Shown here piece by piece: positions 35,449 through 44,388 of a stretch of 64,000 bases of DNA. Below the pieces are notes generated by a model. The model was given only the letters and a program-made list of their open reading frames with translations, was not told the DNA's origin and made no database searches. Location: the NCBI GenBank assembly GCA_963696075.1, contig CAVOJD010000006.1, positions 682,001 to 746,000 on the forward strand, given 5' to 3'. Source of the stretch: CAJQQK01 sp963696075. Its GTDB lineage: Bacteria; Pseudomonadota; Alphaproteobacteria; Rhizobiales; Hyphomicrobiaceae. A program made the translations under genes and the position numbers. Each line of letters starts with the position of its first letter. Within the stretch, counting starts at the first letter, position 1.

Positions 35449-36399
35449 ATGGCGCAAGATCTGAAGAGCAACCTCGAGCGCGCGCTTCCCGACCTGCGCG
35501 GGACGCTGACGGCGGGACAGCAGCTCTCGGAGCTGACGTGGTTCCGCGTCGGCGGCCCCGCCGAGGTGCTCTTCCGTCCGGCTGATGAAGCGGATCTGGC
35601 CTATTTCCTGAAGAATACCGATCCCGCACTGCCCGTTCACGTCATCGGCCTTGGCTCGAACTCGCTGGTCCGCGATGGCGGGATCGAGGGCGTCGTGATC
35701 CGCCTCGCCCGCGGCTTCTCGGATGTGGCGGTCGAGCCCGGCAACCGCCTGCGGGTTGGAACCGCCGTGCCGGACGTCAAGGTGGCGCGGGCAGCCGCCG
35801 AGGCCGGCATCACCGGCCTTGCATTCTATCGCGGCATTCCCGGCTGCATTGGCGGCGCTCTCAAGATGAACGCCGGCGCCCACGGCACCGAGACCAAGGA
35901 TTGCCTGATCGAAGCGCGCGCCGTCGATCGCGCCGGCAACGTCCATGTCGTCTCTCTCGCCGAGATGGGCCTGACCTATCGCCACAGTGCCGTTCCCGAC
36001 GATTGGATCTTCACCGAAGCGCTGTATCAGGGCGCGTCCGGCGATCCGGCAACGATCCAGGCCGAAATGGCAGCCGTCGCCGAATATCGCGAGACGCATC
36101 AGCCAACGCGCGAGCGAACCGGCGGCTCGACCTTCAAGAACCCGCCGGGCGAAAGCGCCTGGAAGCTCGTCGATGCCGCAGGCCTTCGTGGGTTCCGGGT
36201 TGGCGGCGCCTGCGTGTCGGAAAAACACTGCAACTTCCTGATCAACGATCAGGACGCCACCGCCGAAGACATCGAGACACTCGGCGAGACGATCCGCAAG
36301 CGGGTCAAGGCGACGTCGGGCATCATGCTGGATTGGGAGATCAAGCGCATCGGCAAGCCACTCCCGGGCCGCCCGACAGGCGAAGCCCTGGCGCAGTAG
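35449..36399 (+). CDS. murB: UDP-N-acetylenolpyruvoylglucosamine reductase MurB
   Basis: A 316-residue type IIa MurB. It shows TWFRVGGPAEVLFRP (about 27-41), GLGSNSLVRDGGIEGVVIRL (about 66-85), the FAD-binding GIPGCIGGALKMNAGAHG (about 129-146), the catalytic serine region GGSTFKNPPGESAWKLVDAAG (about 225-245) and EKHCNFLIN. It reduces enolpyruvyl-UDP-GlcNAc with NADPH. In most relatives ddl follows; here a repeat-rich 1155-bp gap follows. Confidence 0.96.
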   Translation: MAQDLKSNLERALPDLRGTLTAGQQLSELTWFRVGGPAEVLFRPADEADLAYFLKNTDPALPVHVIGLGSNSLVRDGGIEGVVIRLARGFSDVAVEPGNRLRVGTAVPDVKVARAAAEAGITGLAFYRGIPGCIGGALKMNAGAHGTETKDCLIEARAVDRAGNVHVVSLAEMGLTYRHSAVPDDWIFTEALYQGASGDPATIQAEMAAVAEYRETHQPTRERTGGSTFKNPPGESAWKLVDAAGLRGFRVGGACVSEKHCNFLINDQDATAEDIETLGETIRKRVKATSGIMLDWEIKRIGKPLPGRPTGEALAQ

Positions 36400-36718
36400 G
36401 AGCTGCATACAACCCCGCCCGCAAGTGCGAGGGGGGGGGGGTGCTTTTGGCAAGTCATGCCTAGGTCAAGTTGGCATAATTGCGAGGCCCGCCTGCGCTG
36501 CACCATAGGTCCTCGGGACAAGCCCGAGGATGACAAATGAGAGGCAGAGCCAAGTCACGTCTGTTTGAACTGCGTTGCCAACTCCCAAGGCGTCGTATTG
36601 TCCAGACGCCACTGCGCCACTGCGCCCCGGCGCACATCAGCGCGAATTGGGCTCAGCCTACAGTGCCAATGCCAAGAATTCGGCGCATCCACGAGCGCGA
36701 GGAGGCCCTTGCACACCT
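36400..36718 (+). other. Gap after murB with G-run and an uninterrupted palindrome
   Basis: No gene was seen. A GC-rich, hairpin-capable segment with a run of eleven G (36431-36441) followed by TGCTTTT lies just after murB and may act as a terminator. The 21-bp palindrome at 36510-36530 (TCCTCGGG-ACAAG-CCCGAGGA) is the site type that is split by the MITE-like element elsewhere, and its flanks match those of element copy 2. Confidence 0.7.
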
Positions 36719-37419
36719 GTCCGGGAGCTACGCGACCCGGCGCTAAGCGCCGCGCCCGCTGAGGCCCGGCCCGTCAGGGCCGGAATAGCCGCGAGCGAAA
36801 CAAACCTGTCCGGGAGCTACGCGACCCGGCGCTAAGCGCCGCGCCCGCGCAGGCCCGGCCCGTCAGGGCCGGAATAGCCGCGAGCGAAACAAACCTGTCC
36901 GGGAGCTACGCGACCCGGCGCTCAGCGCCGCGCCCGCGAGGCCCGGCCCGTCAGGGCCGGAATAGCCGCGAGCGAAACAAACCTGTCCGGGAGCTACGCG
37001 ACCCGGCGCTCAGCGCCGCGCCCGCGCAGGCCCGGCCCGTCAGGGCCGGAATAGCCGCGAGCGAAACAAACCTGTCCGGGAGCTACGCGACCCGGCGCTC
37101 AGCGCCGCGCCCGCGCAGGCCCGGCCCGTCAGGGCCGGAATAGCCGCGAGCGAAACAAACCTGTCCGGGAGCTACGCGACCCGGCGCTCAGCGCCGCGCC
37201 CGCGCAGGCCCGGCCCGTCAGGGCCGGAATAGCCGCGAGCGAAACAAACCTGTCCGGGAGCTACGCGACCCGGCGCTCAGCGCCGCGCCCGCGCAGGCCC
37301 GGCCCGTCAGGGCCGGAATAGCCGTGAGCGAAACAAACTATCCGGGAGCTACGCGACCCGGTGCTTAGCGCCGCGCTCGCTGAGGCCCGGCCCGTCAGGG
37401 CCGGAATAGCCGTGAGCGA
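36719..37419 (+). repeat. Array of dispersed double-hairpin repeats (locus C, eight copies)
   Basis: Eight units begin at about 36723, 36812, 36901, 36989, 37078, 37167, 37256 and 37344, spacing 88-89 bases. Each has a CGGCGCTCAGCGCCG-type hairpin, a CCGGCCC-GTCA-GGGCCGG hairpin and the tail GGAATAGCCGCGAGCGAAAC. Inner copies are nearly identical; the last is most diverged. The array fills the position of ddl in the usual gene order. Confidence 0.95.
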
Positions 37420-37429
37420 CATAACTTCA

Positions 37430-37500
37430 TTAACTCTTTACGCCCCCTTAACCGTTTCCGTCCGAAAATCGAACGTTGATTAAGGTTGCCCGCCGGACCG
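37430..37500 (+). promoter_or_regulatory. Probable ftsQ promoter region with CtrA-like site
   Basis: This AT-richer stretch between the repeat array and ftsQ contains TTTA-N7-TTAACC at 37437-37453, one mismatch from the CtrA consensus, with further TTAAC/TTAAG half-sites at 37430 and 37481. CtrA is known to control ftsQA in Caulobacter. A promoter is needed here because the array separates ftsQ from the genes upstream. Confidence 0.5.
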
Positions 37501-37554
37501 GCGGGCGCGGCATCAGCGGTTTGATGCCAGCCGGTGTTTTAAGGGAGAAGCCTC

Positions 37555-38451
37555 GTGTCGGCGGATGTGCAAGGCCTCCAGTTCGACGCCCCGTTTCCGC
37601 GTGGCGCGCGCCAAGCCGTGGCCGGCGCCCCCGTCTCGCCGCCGCGCGCGAAGCCGGCCCGACGGCTGACGTCGGGCAAGACCCGCCGCCTGCTCCCACG
37701 CAGATGGCGCACCCGCCGAGCCCTGCCGTTCGCCATCGCGCTCACCGCTGCCGCCGTCTTCTGGGCGGCAACCGACGGGGGCTCGCAGGCCCGCCGTCCG
37801 ATGCCCGTCATCCCTCACCTCGACCAGCTTCTCGAACGCGTCGGCCTCGGCCTCACTGAGATCGCCGTAACCGGCCAGAAGATGGTCTCCGATCGCGCGA
37901 TCTACGAGCAGCTGCATCTCGCCGGCACCCGCTCGATCTGGACCATCGACACCAATGCGGCCCGCCACCGTCTCGAGACCTTGCCGTGGATCGAGAAGGC
38001 CGCGCTCAAGCGGATTTTCCCCGATCGCCTGCTCGTCGAAATTACGGAGCGCGAGCCGGTTGCAATCTGGCGCGACGCCACCCGTGCCTTTGCGGTCGCA
38101 GGTGGCGGCCAGGTTTTGGGCGCGGTCGACCAGGGCCGCTTTCCGCGCCTGCCGGTCGTGTTCGGCGTGAAAGCAGCGGACGATGCCGCAATCATCATCG
38201 GTGAAGTCCGCCGCCTGCCCGAACTTGCAGCCCAGGTCGCGCTCTTCGAGCGCGTCGCCGAGCGCCGCTGGACCCTGCACCTGAAGTCCGGCTGCCGCAT
38301 CCTTCTGCCAGCGGACGGCCAGGCCCATGCGCTCTTGAGCTTGCTGAAGGGCGCCAAACCCAATCGGTTGATCGATCTCGACTTCGAGGTCCTCGACCTG
38401 CGCATCGCGGCTCGCCCGGCAATCGAAATGCGCACCCGCGTTCCGGAGTGA
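37555..38451 (+). CDS. ftsQ: Cell division protein FtsQ
   Basis: A 298-residue protein. A long basic cytoplasmic N-terminus is followed by one membrane helix near residues 59-73 (ALPFAIALTAAAVFWAA). The POTRA domain starts with the motif ITEIAVTGQKMVSDRAIYEQL near 100 and continues with LPWIEKAALKRIFPDRLLVEITEREPVAIW near 142. It links cytoplasmic and periplasmic divisome parts. GTG 37555 is preceded by AAGGGAGAAG. The stop overlaps the ftsA start by four bases (GTGA). Confidence 0.93.
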   Translation: MSADVQGLQFDAPFPRGARQAVAGAPVSPPRAKPARRLTSGKTRRLLPRRWRTRRALPFAIALTAAAVFWAATDGGSQARRPMPVIPHLDQLLERVGLGLTEIAVTGQKMVSDRAIYEQLHLAGTRSIWTIDTNAARHRLETLPWIEKAALKRIFPDRLLVEITEREPVAIWRDATRAFAVAGGGQVLGAVDQGRFPRLPVVFGVKAADDAAIIIGEVRRLPELAAQVALFERVAERRWTLHLKSGCRILLPADGQAHALLSLLKGAKPNRLIDLDFEVLDLRIAARPAIEMRTRVPE

Positions 38452-39725
38452 GTAGGCTCATGACACGATCACATGGTGAGAGGTCTGAAATCATTGGCCT
38501 CGTGGATGTCGGCACCTCGAAGGTCACGTGCCTGATCGCAGAGCGCGCCTGGCCCGCCGGCCATCACGCCCCACCCGCCGTGCGCGTTATCGGCGTCGGT
38601 CATCAACGCGCCGCTGGTGTGAAGGCCGGCATGGTGATCGATCTCGATGCTGCTGAAGCCGTCGTCAGGGCGGCGGTTGCCAACGCCGAGCGGTCCGCCG
38701 ATGTCACCCTCGATGACGTCGTCGTCACCGTCTCGTGCGGGCGTCTTCAGTCCGCCCACATGACAACCCGCGTCGACCTCGCCTTCGGCCACGTCCGCGC
38801 CGAGGATCTCGCCCGCGCCGCCGCGGCGGCCCGCGACTATGCCGTCCGCGACGACCGCGCCCTCGTCCACCTCAATAGCGTCGCCTACAGCCTCGATGGT
38901 GAAACCGGCGTGCGCGAGCCGATTCGCCTTGCTGGAAGCCGACTGTCAGCGAATTGGCACGCGGTCACGGCCGATACGCGGCCGCTTCACAACCTGTCGC
39001 TGGTGATCGACCGTGCCCACCTCGGCATTCGCCAGTTCCTGCCCTCGGGCCTGACCGCGGCCCTCAGCGCAACGACACCGGACGAGCGCCGCCTCGGCGT
39101 CACCTGCATCAATTTCGGCGCCGGTGTGATCGATATCGCCCGCTTCCTCGACGGCCAGTTTCTCTTTACGGACACACTGCCCGTCGGCGGTGCGCATCTC
39201 ACCTACGACATTGCCAAAAAGCTCTCCACGCCCCTTGCGGAAGCCGAGCGAATCAAGACGCTGTATGGGACACTCGTCGCGGCGCGTTCGGACGAGCATG
39301 AGTTGGTACAGTATGCGCTGGCCGGCGAACTCGAAGGTGAGGCCTATCAGACCTCGCGCGCCGAGATCGCCCGGATACTCCTTCCGCGCACATCGAGCCA
39401 GTTGCGCACGTTGAAAGAGCGGCTCGAACAGGCGGATAAGGTCGTCGACGTTGGCCCCAATGTCGTCCTGACGGGCGGCGCCAGCCAACTGGTCGGCCTG
39501 GCGGACCTGACAGCCCGGACGTTGGGCTGCAATGTCCGCCTCGGCAATCCTCCGGTCCTGAATGGATTGCCGCCGAGTATGCAAAGTCCTGCGTTTTCCG
39601 CAGTTGCCGGTCTTGCACTGGCTGCCCCGCCTGAGGCTCGCCAGGCGTTTGCAGCGAATGCGGCCCGGACGTCGACGGGCAGCTACCTGGACCGGATGGA
39701 AAAGTGGCTGCGGGAGAGTTTCTGA
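38448..39725 (+). CDS. ftsA: Cell division protein FtsA
   Basis: A 425-residue actin-like ATPase. The phosphate 1 loop is GLVDVGTSKVTCLIAE (about 17-32), the SHS2/1C insert carries GVKAGMVIDLDAAEAVVRAAV near 60-80, phosphate 2 is INFGAGVIDIARF near 223, and adenosine-binding VVLTGGASQLVGL is near 342. The C-terminal amphipathic helix (LDRMEKWLRESF) would bind the membrane. It anchors FtsZ. GTG 38448 overlaps ftsQ; ATG 38460 is an alternative. Confidence 0.95.
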   Translation: MSRLMTRSHGERSEIIGLVDVGTSKVTCLIAERAWPAGHHAPPAVRVIGVGHQRAAGVKAGMVIDLDAAEAVVRAAVANAERSADVTLDDVVVTVSCGRLQSAHMTTRVDLAFGHVRAEDLARAAAAARDYAVRDDRALVHLNSVAYSLDGETGVREPIRLAGSRLSANWHAVTADTRPLHNLSLVIDRAHLGIRQFLPSGLTAALSATTPDERRLGVTCINFGAGVIDIARFLDGQFLFTDTLPVGGAHLTYDIAKKLSTPLAEAERIKTLYGTLVAARSDEHELVQYALAGELEGEAYQTSRAEIARILLPRTSSQLRTLKERLEQADKVVDVGPNVVLTGGASQLVGLADLTARTLGCNVRLGNPPVLNGLPPSMQSPAFSAVAGLALAAPPEARQAFAANAARTSTGSYLDRMEKWLRESF

Positions 39726-39827
39726 CAGTGGCGTTGGCGCGCGGCTATGGCCCTGCCGGTCGGTTTGTCGATCGAGGTTCGGCGGCGCGCACTGTTCAAC
39801 CGGTTGAGCCTGAGGAAACCTTTGGCG

Positions 39828-41501
39828 ATGAACATTCAAATCGGACCGCCCGAACTGACGGACCTGAAGCCGCGCATTACCGTGATCGGTATCGGCGGCG
39901 CCGGGTGCAACGCGATCAACAACATGATCGCGACCAGCCTCGACGGGGTCGAATTCGTCGTCGCCAACACCGACGCGCAATCGCTCGCGATGTCGGCCGC
40001 TGAACACCGTATCCAGCTTGGCGCCAATCTCACAGAAGGCCTCGGCGCTGGCGCCCGGCCGGAAGTCGGTGAAGCAGCCGCCCGCGAAGCCGAAGAAGAG
40101 ATCCGCTCGCAGATCGCGGGCTCGCACATGGTCTTCATTGCCGCCGGCATGGGCGGCGGCACCGGCACGGGCGCGGCCAGCGTCGTGGCCGAAATCGCCC
40201 GCGACCTCGGCATCCTGACCGTCGGCATCGTCACCAAGCCCTTCCAGTTCGAAGGCGCGCGCCGCATGCGCACCGCTGATGCCGGCATTGATGCGCTCGA
40301 ACGCGTCGTCGACACCCTGATCGTGATCCCGAATCAGAACCTGTTCCGCATCGCCAACGAACGCACCACCTTCGCGGAAGCGTTCCTGTTGGCCGACCAG
40401 GTGCTCTATTCCGGCATTGCCTGCATCGTCGACCTCATCGTCAAGGAAGGCCTCATCAACCTCGACTTCGCCGACGTCCGCGCCGTGATGAAGGGCATGG
40501 GCTCCTCGATGATGGGGACGGGTGAAGGCTCTGGCGAGGACCGCGCCGAAACAGCGGCCCGCGAGGCGATCTCGAATCCGCTGCTCGACAACGTCACCCT
40601 GTCGGGCGCGCAGGGTCTCCTGATCTCGATCGTCGGCGGCAGCGACCTGACACTGTTCGAGGTCGACACCGCCGCGAGCCTCATCCGCAAGGAAGTCGCC
40701 GCCGAGGCCAATATCATCGTCGGCGCAACGACCGATGCCGACATCGGCGACAAGATCCGCGTTTCGATCGTCGCCTCCGGCATGTCGGGCGCCCAGATGG
40801 CGGCGCCGCAGCCGCAGCCAACAACGTTTGGTGCAGCCGCCAGCACCTTTGCTGCCCCCGCGGACCGTGCCCCGCCGCCGCCGCCGCGCGTGCCGGCCGA
40901 CACCGGGGCGGCCCCACAGATGTCGCCGCCGCCGCTGGCTCAAAGTGCCCAGGCGGGAGGCGCTGGCAGTTCGGACGCAAGCGAATTCACCCGCGCCTTG
41001 AACCAGGTCATGGCGGAAACGCGAAAAGAGCCTGCCGCGGACCCGTCGCGATCCGGCGGAAACTGGGCCAGGGACAACACGGCCTCCACCGATGATGAGG
41101 CGGCCTGGCGCTCACCTGATGGCGTTGTCGTCGAAGACGGCCTGGCTGACATGCCGCGCCGTGCGCATGCAACCCCACTGCCGGACCGCATCAAGACGGT
41201 CGAAGCGAGCCTGCCGGAAATGTTTGAACCCTCCCCGCCGGCCGAAGTCCGCCGCACCGGGCCCCGGATGCCCGAGGTTGGTGATTTCCCGGCCCACGCT
41301 CAGCGCGAGTACTACACCAAGATGAGCGATCAGCAGGACGGCCCGCCCGCCGATCAGGACCGGCCCATCGACCGCCGGCCACGGATGCCTGAGGATCAGC
41401 GCCGTCCAGCCGGCGCGCCGCGCAGCGATCGTAGCGGCGATCCTGACGAACCTCAGCGCGGCGGATTCCTCAAGCGTCTGGCCATGGGCCAGCGCAGGTG
41501 A
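39828..41501 (+). CDS. ftsZ: Cell division GTPase FtsZ
   Basis: A 557-residue tubulin homologue. VIGIGGAGCNAINNMI is at about 17-32, the GTP-binding tubulin signature GGGTGTGA near 108, and NLDFADVRAVMKGMGSSMMGTG near 210. Residues after about 320 form a long disordered proline/alanine/acidic linker, common in alphaproteobacteria, ending in the conserved C-terminal peptide GGFLKRLAMGQRR. ATG 39828 was chosen because AGGAA lies upstream and the GIGGAG region then starts at the usual place. It polymerises into the Z-ring. Confidence 0.96.
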   Translation: MNIQIGPPELTDLKPRITVIGIGGAGCNAINNMIATSLDGVEFVVANTDAQSLAMSAAEHRIQLGANLTEGLGAGARPEVGEAAAREAEEEIRSQIAGSHMVFIAAGMGGGTGTGAASVVAEIARDLGILTVGIVTKPFQFEGARRMRTADAGIDALERVVDTLIVIPNQNLFRIANERTTFAEAFLLADQVLYSGIACIVDLIVKEGLINLDFADVRAVMKGMGSSMMGTGEGSGEDRAETAAREAISNPLLDNVTLSGAQGLLISIVGGSDLTLFEVDTAASLIRKEVAAEANIIVGATTDADIGDKIRVSIVASGMSGAQMAAPQPQPTTFGAAASTFAAPADRAPPPPPRVPADTGAAPQMSPPPLAQSAQAGGAGSSDASEFTRALNQVMAETRKEPAADPSRSGGNWARDNTASTDDEAAWRSPDGVVVEDGLADMPRRAHATPLPDRIKTVEASLPEMFEPSPPAEVRRTGPRMPEVGDFPAHAQREYYTKMSDQQDGPPADQDRPIDRRPRMPEDQRRPAGAPRSDRSGDPDEPQRGGFLKRLAMGQRR

Positions 41502-41964
41502 TTCGCGGTTTCTGCTCAAAACCACCGTTCATGAGCAACGCTCACGCAGATTTCCCGTTCTTTTCCGACGAGCTGCAAAATACTGTAATCTTGGCCCCTC
41601 AATCGGCATGGCTAATTCGCCACTCTGGAACGGGGCGAGACAGTGGCAATTCCTGGGCAAACCTCTGTAAATCGGGCAAAAAAGTGACCTGCCCAAAAGT
41701 GTGATACGGAAATAGCACACAACGTTGTGCCATCTGCGCAACGTTTCTTGGTGAAACGTAACACAGTGAAAGAAAGCGTGATTTGTCCTGATTTCCGGCC
41801 ACACGGTATGAACAACATCGTTAACGCCGCGTTTGTGGGATGCGTAACGGCCGCGAGTAACAGGCTGATCGCTCTTCGGGAAAACGTTGGCTGGGGGAGC
41901 TCCGGATAGACCAGACGAACTGATTGTTCGTTGACGGAGCGCATGGGTCGAGGGGGCATCTAAT
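41502..41964 (+). promoter_or_regulatory. ftsZ-lpxC gap with two palindromes
   Basis: No gene was seen in this 463-bp gap. It holds a perfect 12-bp palindrome CACAACGTTGTG (41718-41729) and, 11 bases later, an inverted repeat ACGTTTC-TTGGT-GAAACGT (41741-41759). Both share an AACGTT/ACGTTTC theme and look like transcription factor sites for lpxC. A possible promoter is TTGTCC-18 bp-TATGAA at about 41784-41813. GAGGGGGC precedes the lpxC ATG. Confidence 0.45.
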
Positions 41965-42924
41965 ATGCCGAATTCTTTCGTTGTCTCGCAGCAGACCACG
42001 ATCGCACGCGAAATCGTGTTGAACGGTGTCGGGGTCCACAGTGGCGCCCAGGTGGCCATGGTCCTGCACCCGGCGGAAGCCGATGTCGGCCATCGGTTCA
42101 TGGTCACACGGCGCGGCCGCATTGTGGCCGAGATCCCGGCGCACGTCGATCGTGTCAAGAATTTGACGCTCTGCACTGTCATCGGCGATGACGAGGGCAA
42201 CACCGTCGGTACCGTCGAACACCTCCTGGCTGCCCTGCGCGGCCTCGGCGTCGACAATTGCTACATTGAGATCGAGGGCCATGAAGTCCCGATCATGGAT
42301 GGCAGCTCGCAGGCTTTCGTTGATGCGATCGACAAGGTTGGCCTGCGCGAACTTCCCGCCCTCCGCCGTTTCATCAAGGTTCTCAAGCCGATCCGGGTCG
42401 AAGATGGCGACTGCTGGGGCGAACTTGCACCGCATTCCGGCTTCCACCTCGATATCCAGATTGATTTCGACACGGCCGTCATCGGCTCGCAGCGGCTGAA
42501 ATCCGAGATTTCCCCCGGCGTCTTCCGCAACGAATTGAGCCGGGCGCGCACCTTCGGCTTCATGTCGGACGTCGAGAAGCTCTGGAAGGCCGGACTGGCC
42601 CTTGGCGCCAGTCTCGACAACAGCGTCGCGATCGGCGATGGCCGCATTCTCAATCCGGAAGGCCTGCGCTATCCGAAGGAATTCGTCCGCCACAAGACAC
42701 TCGATGCCGTCGGTGATCTCGCCCTCGCCGGCTATCCGATCCTGGCCTCGTACCGGTCCATGCGCGGCGGTCACCGCCTCAACGCCCACGTCCTGAAGGC
42801 GCTGTTCGCCGATCAGGATGCCTGGACACTGGTCGACGCCCCGCGTGTCCGCGAGCCGGCCTACACCCGCGCTCCCGCACCGATGGGACAAGTCTCCATG
42901 GTCGCGGCTGCTGCCGGCAAATAA
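41965..42924 (+). CDS. lpxC: UDP-3-O-acyl-N-acetylglucosamine deacetylase LpxC
   Basis: A 319-residue zinc enzyme that commits UDP-GlcNAc to lipid A. Zinc ligands are the histidine in TVEHLLAALRG (about residue 79) and the H and D in HKTLDAVGDLALAG (about 243-247). The general-base region IMDGSSQAFVDAI is near 111 and the catalytic histidine is in GGHRLNAHVLKAL near 271. The position after ftsZ is standard. Length fits the family. Confidence 0.96.
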   Translation: MPNSFVVSQQTTIAREIVLNGVGVHSGAQVAMVLHPAEADVGHRFMVTRRGRIVAEIPAHVDRVKNLTLCTVIGDDEGNTVGTVEHLLAALRGLGVDNCYIEIEGHEVPIMDGSSQAFVDAIDKVGLRELPALRRFIKVLKPIRVEDGDCWGELAPHSGFHLDIQIDFDTAVIGSQRLKSEISPGVFRNELSRARTFGFMSDVEKLWKAGLALGASLDNSVAIGDGRILNPEGLRYPKEFVRHKTLDAVGDLALAGYPILASYRSMRGGHRLNAHVLKALFADQDAWTLVDAPRVREPAYTRAPAPMGQVSMVAAAAGK

Positions 42925-43371
42925 CGTCGTTTCCGTGCGCGAAAGCGTGCTGCCGTTCGCCGCGTCATTGAACGCGGCGAATGTGTTTTGGAGCCCCGTG
43001 TCGGGGATCGTCGGCACCGTTACGACACACCGTCGCCGGATCTTGAGGGGCGGGCGGCTTCTGCCATCTCGCCAACGCAATTCGATGTTGTCTTCTGTCC
43101 GGTAACTGGGGAAAATAAAGGCCGCCCCGTTGGGTTGGACGTCGCTTGATCTCATGGACGCGGCGCCGGCAGAATGCTGCACCCGGGCGAACCATTCGAC
43201 GGGCCGGAAGATGGGAAACACGGATTAGGCGCGGATGACGTTGCAAAGGGTGCAGTTTTGCCCCGGCACTCAGGCGAATCAGCGCTAAACGATAGATGAT
43301 GCCGGTGCCGCCTGTTTTTCCGCGCGCCGCGTCGCCGTAGCCTTGAGCGCGAACACACGAGGTTGCTTGCT
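42925..43371 (+). terminator. lpxC terminator and gap before bamD
   Basis: A perfect 10-bp stem (42956-42965 with 42972-42981, loop CATTGA) followed by TGTGTTTTG lies 31 bases after lpxC and is a probable terminator. The rest of this 447-bp gap shows no gene; it must hold the bamD promoter. Confidence 0.7.
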
Positions 43372-44244
43372 GTGAGCAAGACGCATTCACATCCGACGGA
43401 CCGGCCATTCGCGACACGGCTGGCGCGGCTATTGATTGTGGCCGCTCCCCTGGTCGCGGTGGCGGCCTGCTCATCGACCAACAACGATGGCGCGAAAGCT
43501 CTCTTGAACCCCGATCCGCCGGGCAAGATGTATGCAACCGCGGACACCTATCTCAACCGGGGCAACTGGGAGAAAGCGGCCAAGAAGTTCGAAGATCTCG
43601 ACCGCGATCACCCATACGCGCCCGAGGCGCGCCGCGCGATGGTCATGGCCGCCTATGCCTATTACCGCGCCGGCAAGTTTCCCGAAGCGATCGCGACCGC
43701 GCGCCGCTACACCACCATGCACCCGGGAACCAAGGAAGCCCCCTTCGCCCACCACATCATCGCCTCGTGCTACTTCGAGGAAATGACAGGCCCGCAAACG
43801 GATCAGTCCAGCACGGTCAAGGCGCTCAACGAACTGCGGACGCTGAAGTCGCGCTACCCGGACAGCAAGTATGCGATCGAAGCGGATAACCGCATCCGGA
43901 TCGCGACAGACACCCTGGCTGGCAAGGAGATGGAAGTCGGCCGCTACTACCTCAAGCGGCGCAACTATCTGGCGGCGATCAATCGCTTCAAGAAGGTTGT
44001 TTCCGACTATCAGACGACCAAACAGGTCGAAGAAGCCCTGATGCGGCTGACGGAAGCCTATATGGCGCTCGGCATCGTCAACGAGGCGCAGACCGCGGCC
44101 GCCGTCCTCGGCCACAACTACCCCAACTCGCGCTGGTACAAGGATGCCTATGTCCTCCTCGAGTCCAGCGGCTTGGCACCACGCGAGGACAGCGGAACCT
44201 GGCTCTCACGGACGTTCAGGAACTTCCCCACGATCAAGCTTTGA
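43372..44244 (+). CDS. bamD: Outer membrane assembly lipoprotein BamD
   Basis: A 290-residue lipoprotein with the lipobox VAVAACSS (cysteine near residue 34). Five TPR-like repeats follow, with YLNRGNWEKAAKKFEDLDRDHPY, YYRAGKFPEAIATARRYTTMHP and EVGRYYLKRRNYLAAINRFKKVV as clear units. BamD is the essential lipoprotein of the BAM complex that folds outer membrane proteins. GTG 43372 was preferred over TTG 43363 because GAGG lies nine bases before it. In relatives recN lies between bamD and ligA; it is absent here. Confidence 0.94.
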   Translation: MSKTHSHPTDRPFATRLARLLIVAAPLVAVAACSSTNNDGAKALLNPDPPGKMYATADTYLNRGNWEKAAKKFEDLDRDHPYAPEARRAMVMAAYAYYRAGKFPEAIATARRYTTMHPGTKEAPFAHHIIASCYFEEMTGPQTDQSSTVKALNELRTLKSRYPDSKYAIEADNRIRIATDTLAGKEMEVGRYYLKRRNYLAAINRFKKVVSDYQTTKQVEEALMRLTEAYMALGIVNEAQTAAAVLGHNYPNSRWYKDAYVLLESSGLAPREDSGTWLSRTFRNFPTIKL

Positions 44245-44388
44245 GACATCTTGAGCCGGTTATGGCGCAATCGTATGCCTTGCCTCCGGGCATCCGTGCG
44301 CCAGCTGTCTGCCATCGCGAGGAAATCGGCTACAATTGGCGGGCGCTGACCGGCTGAACCTCTCTCAACTCCGCGGGAACCCGTCTCG

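Noticed and set aside
29846..37419. Repeat arrays as a CRISPR array
   Set aside because: Units are contiguous without unique spacers, each holds two hairpins, and no cas gene is present.
38946..40943. 665-residue minus-strand frame under ftsA and ftsZ
   Set aside because: Antisense to two certain genes; long frames on both strands are usual in GC-rich DNA.
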